Shown: in pieces, positions 53,780 through 54,076 of the stretch
How positions within the stretch are numbered: the first letter of the stretch is position 1
Layout: each line of letters starts with the position of its first letter
The notes under the pieces: generated by a model
What the model saw: only the letters and a program-made list of their open reading frames with translations
Told to the model about the DNA's origin: nothing
Database searches by the model: none
Assembly: GCA_002049455.2 (NCBI GenBank)
Contig: KV919182.1
Span: forward strand, 1 to 54,076
Reading direction: 5' to 3'
Length of the DNA: 54,076 nt
DNA from: Porphyra umbilicalis
Lineage: Eukaryota; Rhodophyta; Bangiophyceae; Bangiales; Bangiaceae
Position numbers and translations under genes: made by a program

Positions 53780-54076
53780 GGTCAGGGAGAGTGGAGTAAG
53801 AGGGAGGATGGGAAAGGCGGGGAATGAGGAAGCGAAGTGAAGTGGAGGAAGCGGGGATGAGGGGGGGGGGCGGAAAAAAAGCGCACACATGAGCGGGGCA
53901 GATGGCGAGGGGCAAGAAGAGGATGCTGGGGACGAACGAGGCCAGCGGGTGGCATGATATACTGCCCGATGGAGGCGGGTGCCTGCGACTACCGCGAGCG
54001 CCTCGAGGACCACTTGAGCAGCCCCCCACCCGCCCCCTGAAAGGCATGCTCTGGGGCAGCTCCCAAAAAGGCGGTC
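53780..54076 (-). promoter_or_regulatory. Probable leader/promoter of the hypothetical gene
   Basis: On the minus strand 53780-53900 is almost pure pyrimidine, with a T run and a C run near 53865-53880. A TATA-like block is at about 53956-53962. The assignment is by composition and position only. Confidence 0.35.

Noticed and set aside
1..54076. tRNA or rRNA genes
   Set aside because: No cloverleaf with a T-loop GTTCGA-type motif or conserved rRNA segment was found; the only tRNA-like match is the copia primer site.

Overview
The window is GC-rich eukaryotic DNA dominated by transposable elements, many nested in one another, with few host-type genes. No operons, ribosome-binding sites, tRNA or rRNA genes were recognised. 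Intact Ty1/copia and Ty3/gypsy domains, a PIF/Harbinger element, MITE-like foldbacks, Ulp1 (C48) protease genes tied to a KDZ-like transposase, and strong use of G/C-ending codons all point to a nuclear genome. A GC-rich alga (for example a Porphyra/Pyropia-type red alga) is my best guess, but that is inference.

Region 1 (1-14.8 kb). A 136-bp foldback opens the window. A small intact protein-kinase-like gene (minus, 1765-2664) follows. A 3.64-kb PIF/Harbinger element (3219-6857) has 25-bp TIRs, a TAA duplication, a broken transposase and about 15 GCGGCCGC octamers. Then come a 1.37-kb inverted-repeat element (7735-9105), GC-rich simple repeats, two MITE-like elements (10641-11363; 12208-12923), a 15-bp minisatellite (about 13.49-13.83 kb) and a possible copia LTR edge at 14.81 kb.

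Region 2 (14.9-27.75 kb, 'E1'). Diverged 94-bp inverted ends bracket a frameshifted SWIM/zinc-finger/Ulp1 gene (plus) and a large minus-strand gene whose C-terminus resembles the transposon-linked DUF8039 domain.

Region 3 (27.9-39.3 kb). A truncated copia pol fragment abuts a Ty3/gypsy element starting near 28739. The gypsy RT frame is split exactly by a complete Ty1/copia element (32373-37333) with 419-bp LTRs that I read as identical and a 5-bp ACCCG duplication. The gypsy reading frame resumes in phase at 37339 and is cut off at 39272.

Region 4 (39.27-49.92 kb, 'E2'). Inverted ends of 101 bp (99 matches) bracket a paralogue of the E1 Ulp1 gene (40064-43540), two arrays of a degenerate Ala/Thr/Pro-rich repeat, and a second gene (47337-48791) with the C-terminal half of a KDZ-like DDE transposase. 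The apparent first catalytic Asp lies in the Ulp1 gene and the later Asp and Glu in the second gene, so the transposase looks split, with a SUMO-protease-type domain between the halves. This is the most interesting feature here.

Region 5 (49.9-54.1 kb). A foldback made of extra copies of the E2 end motif, a third array of the degenerate repeat (51.5-53.1 kb), and a small minus-strand hypothetical gene (53324-53779) with a pyrimidine-rich leader.

Nearly every large transposon gene is open except for one or two nonsense codons or frameshifts, so most are annotated as pseudogenes. All coordinates, identities and counts were obtained by eye.
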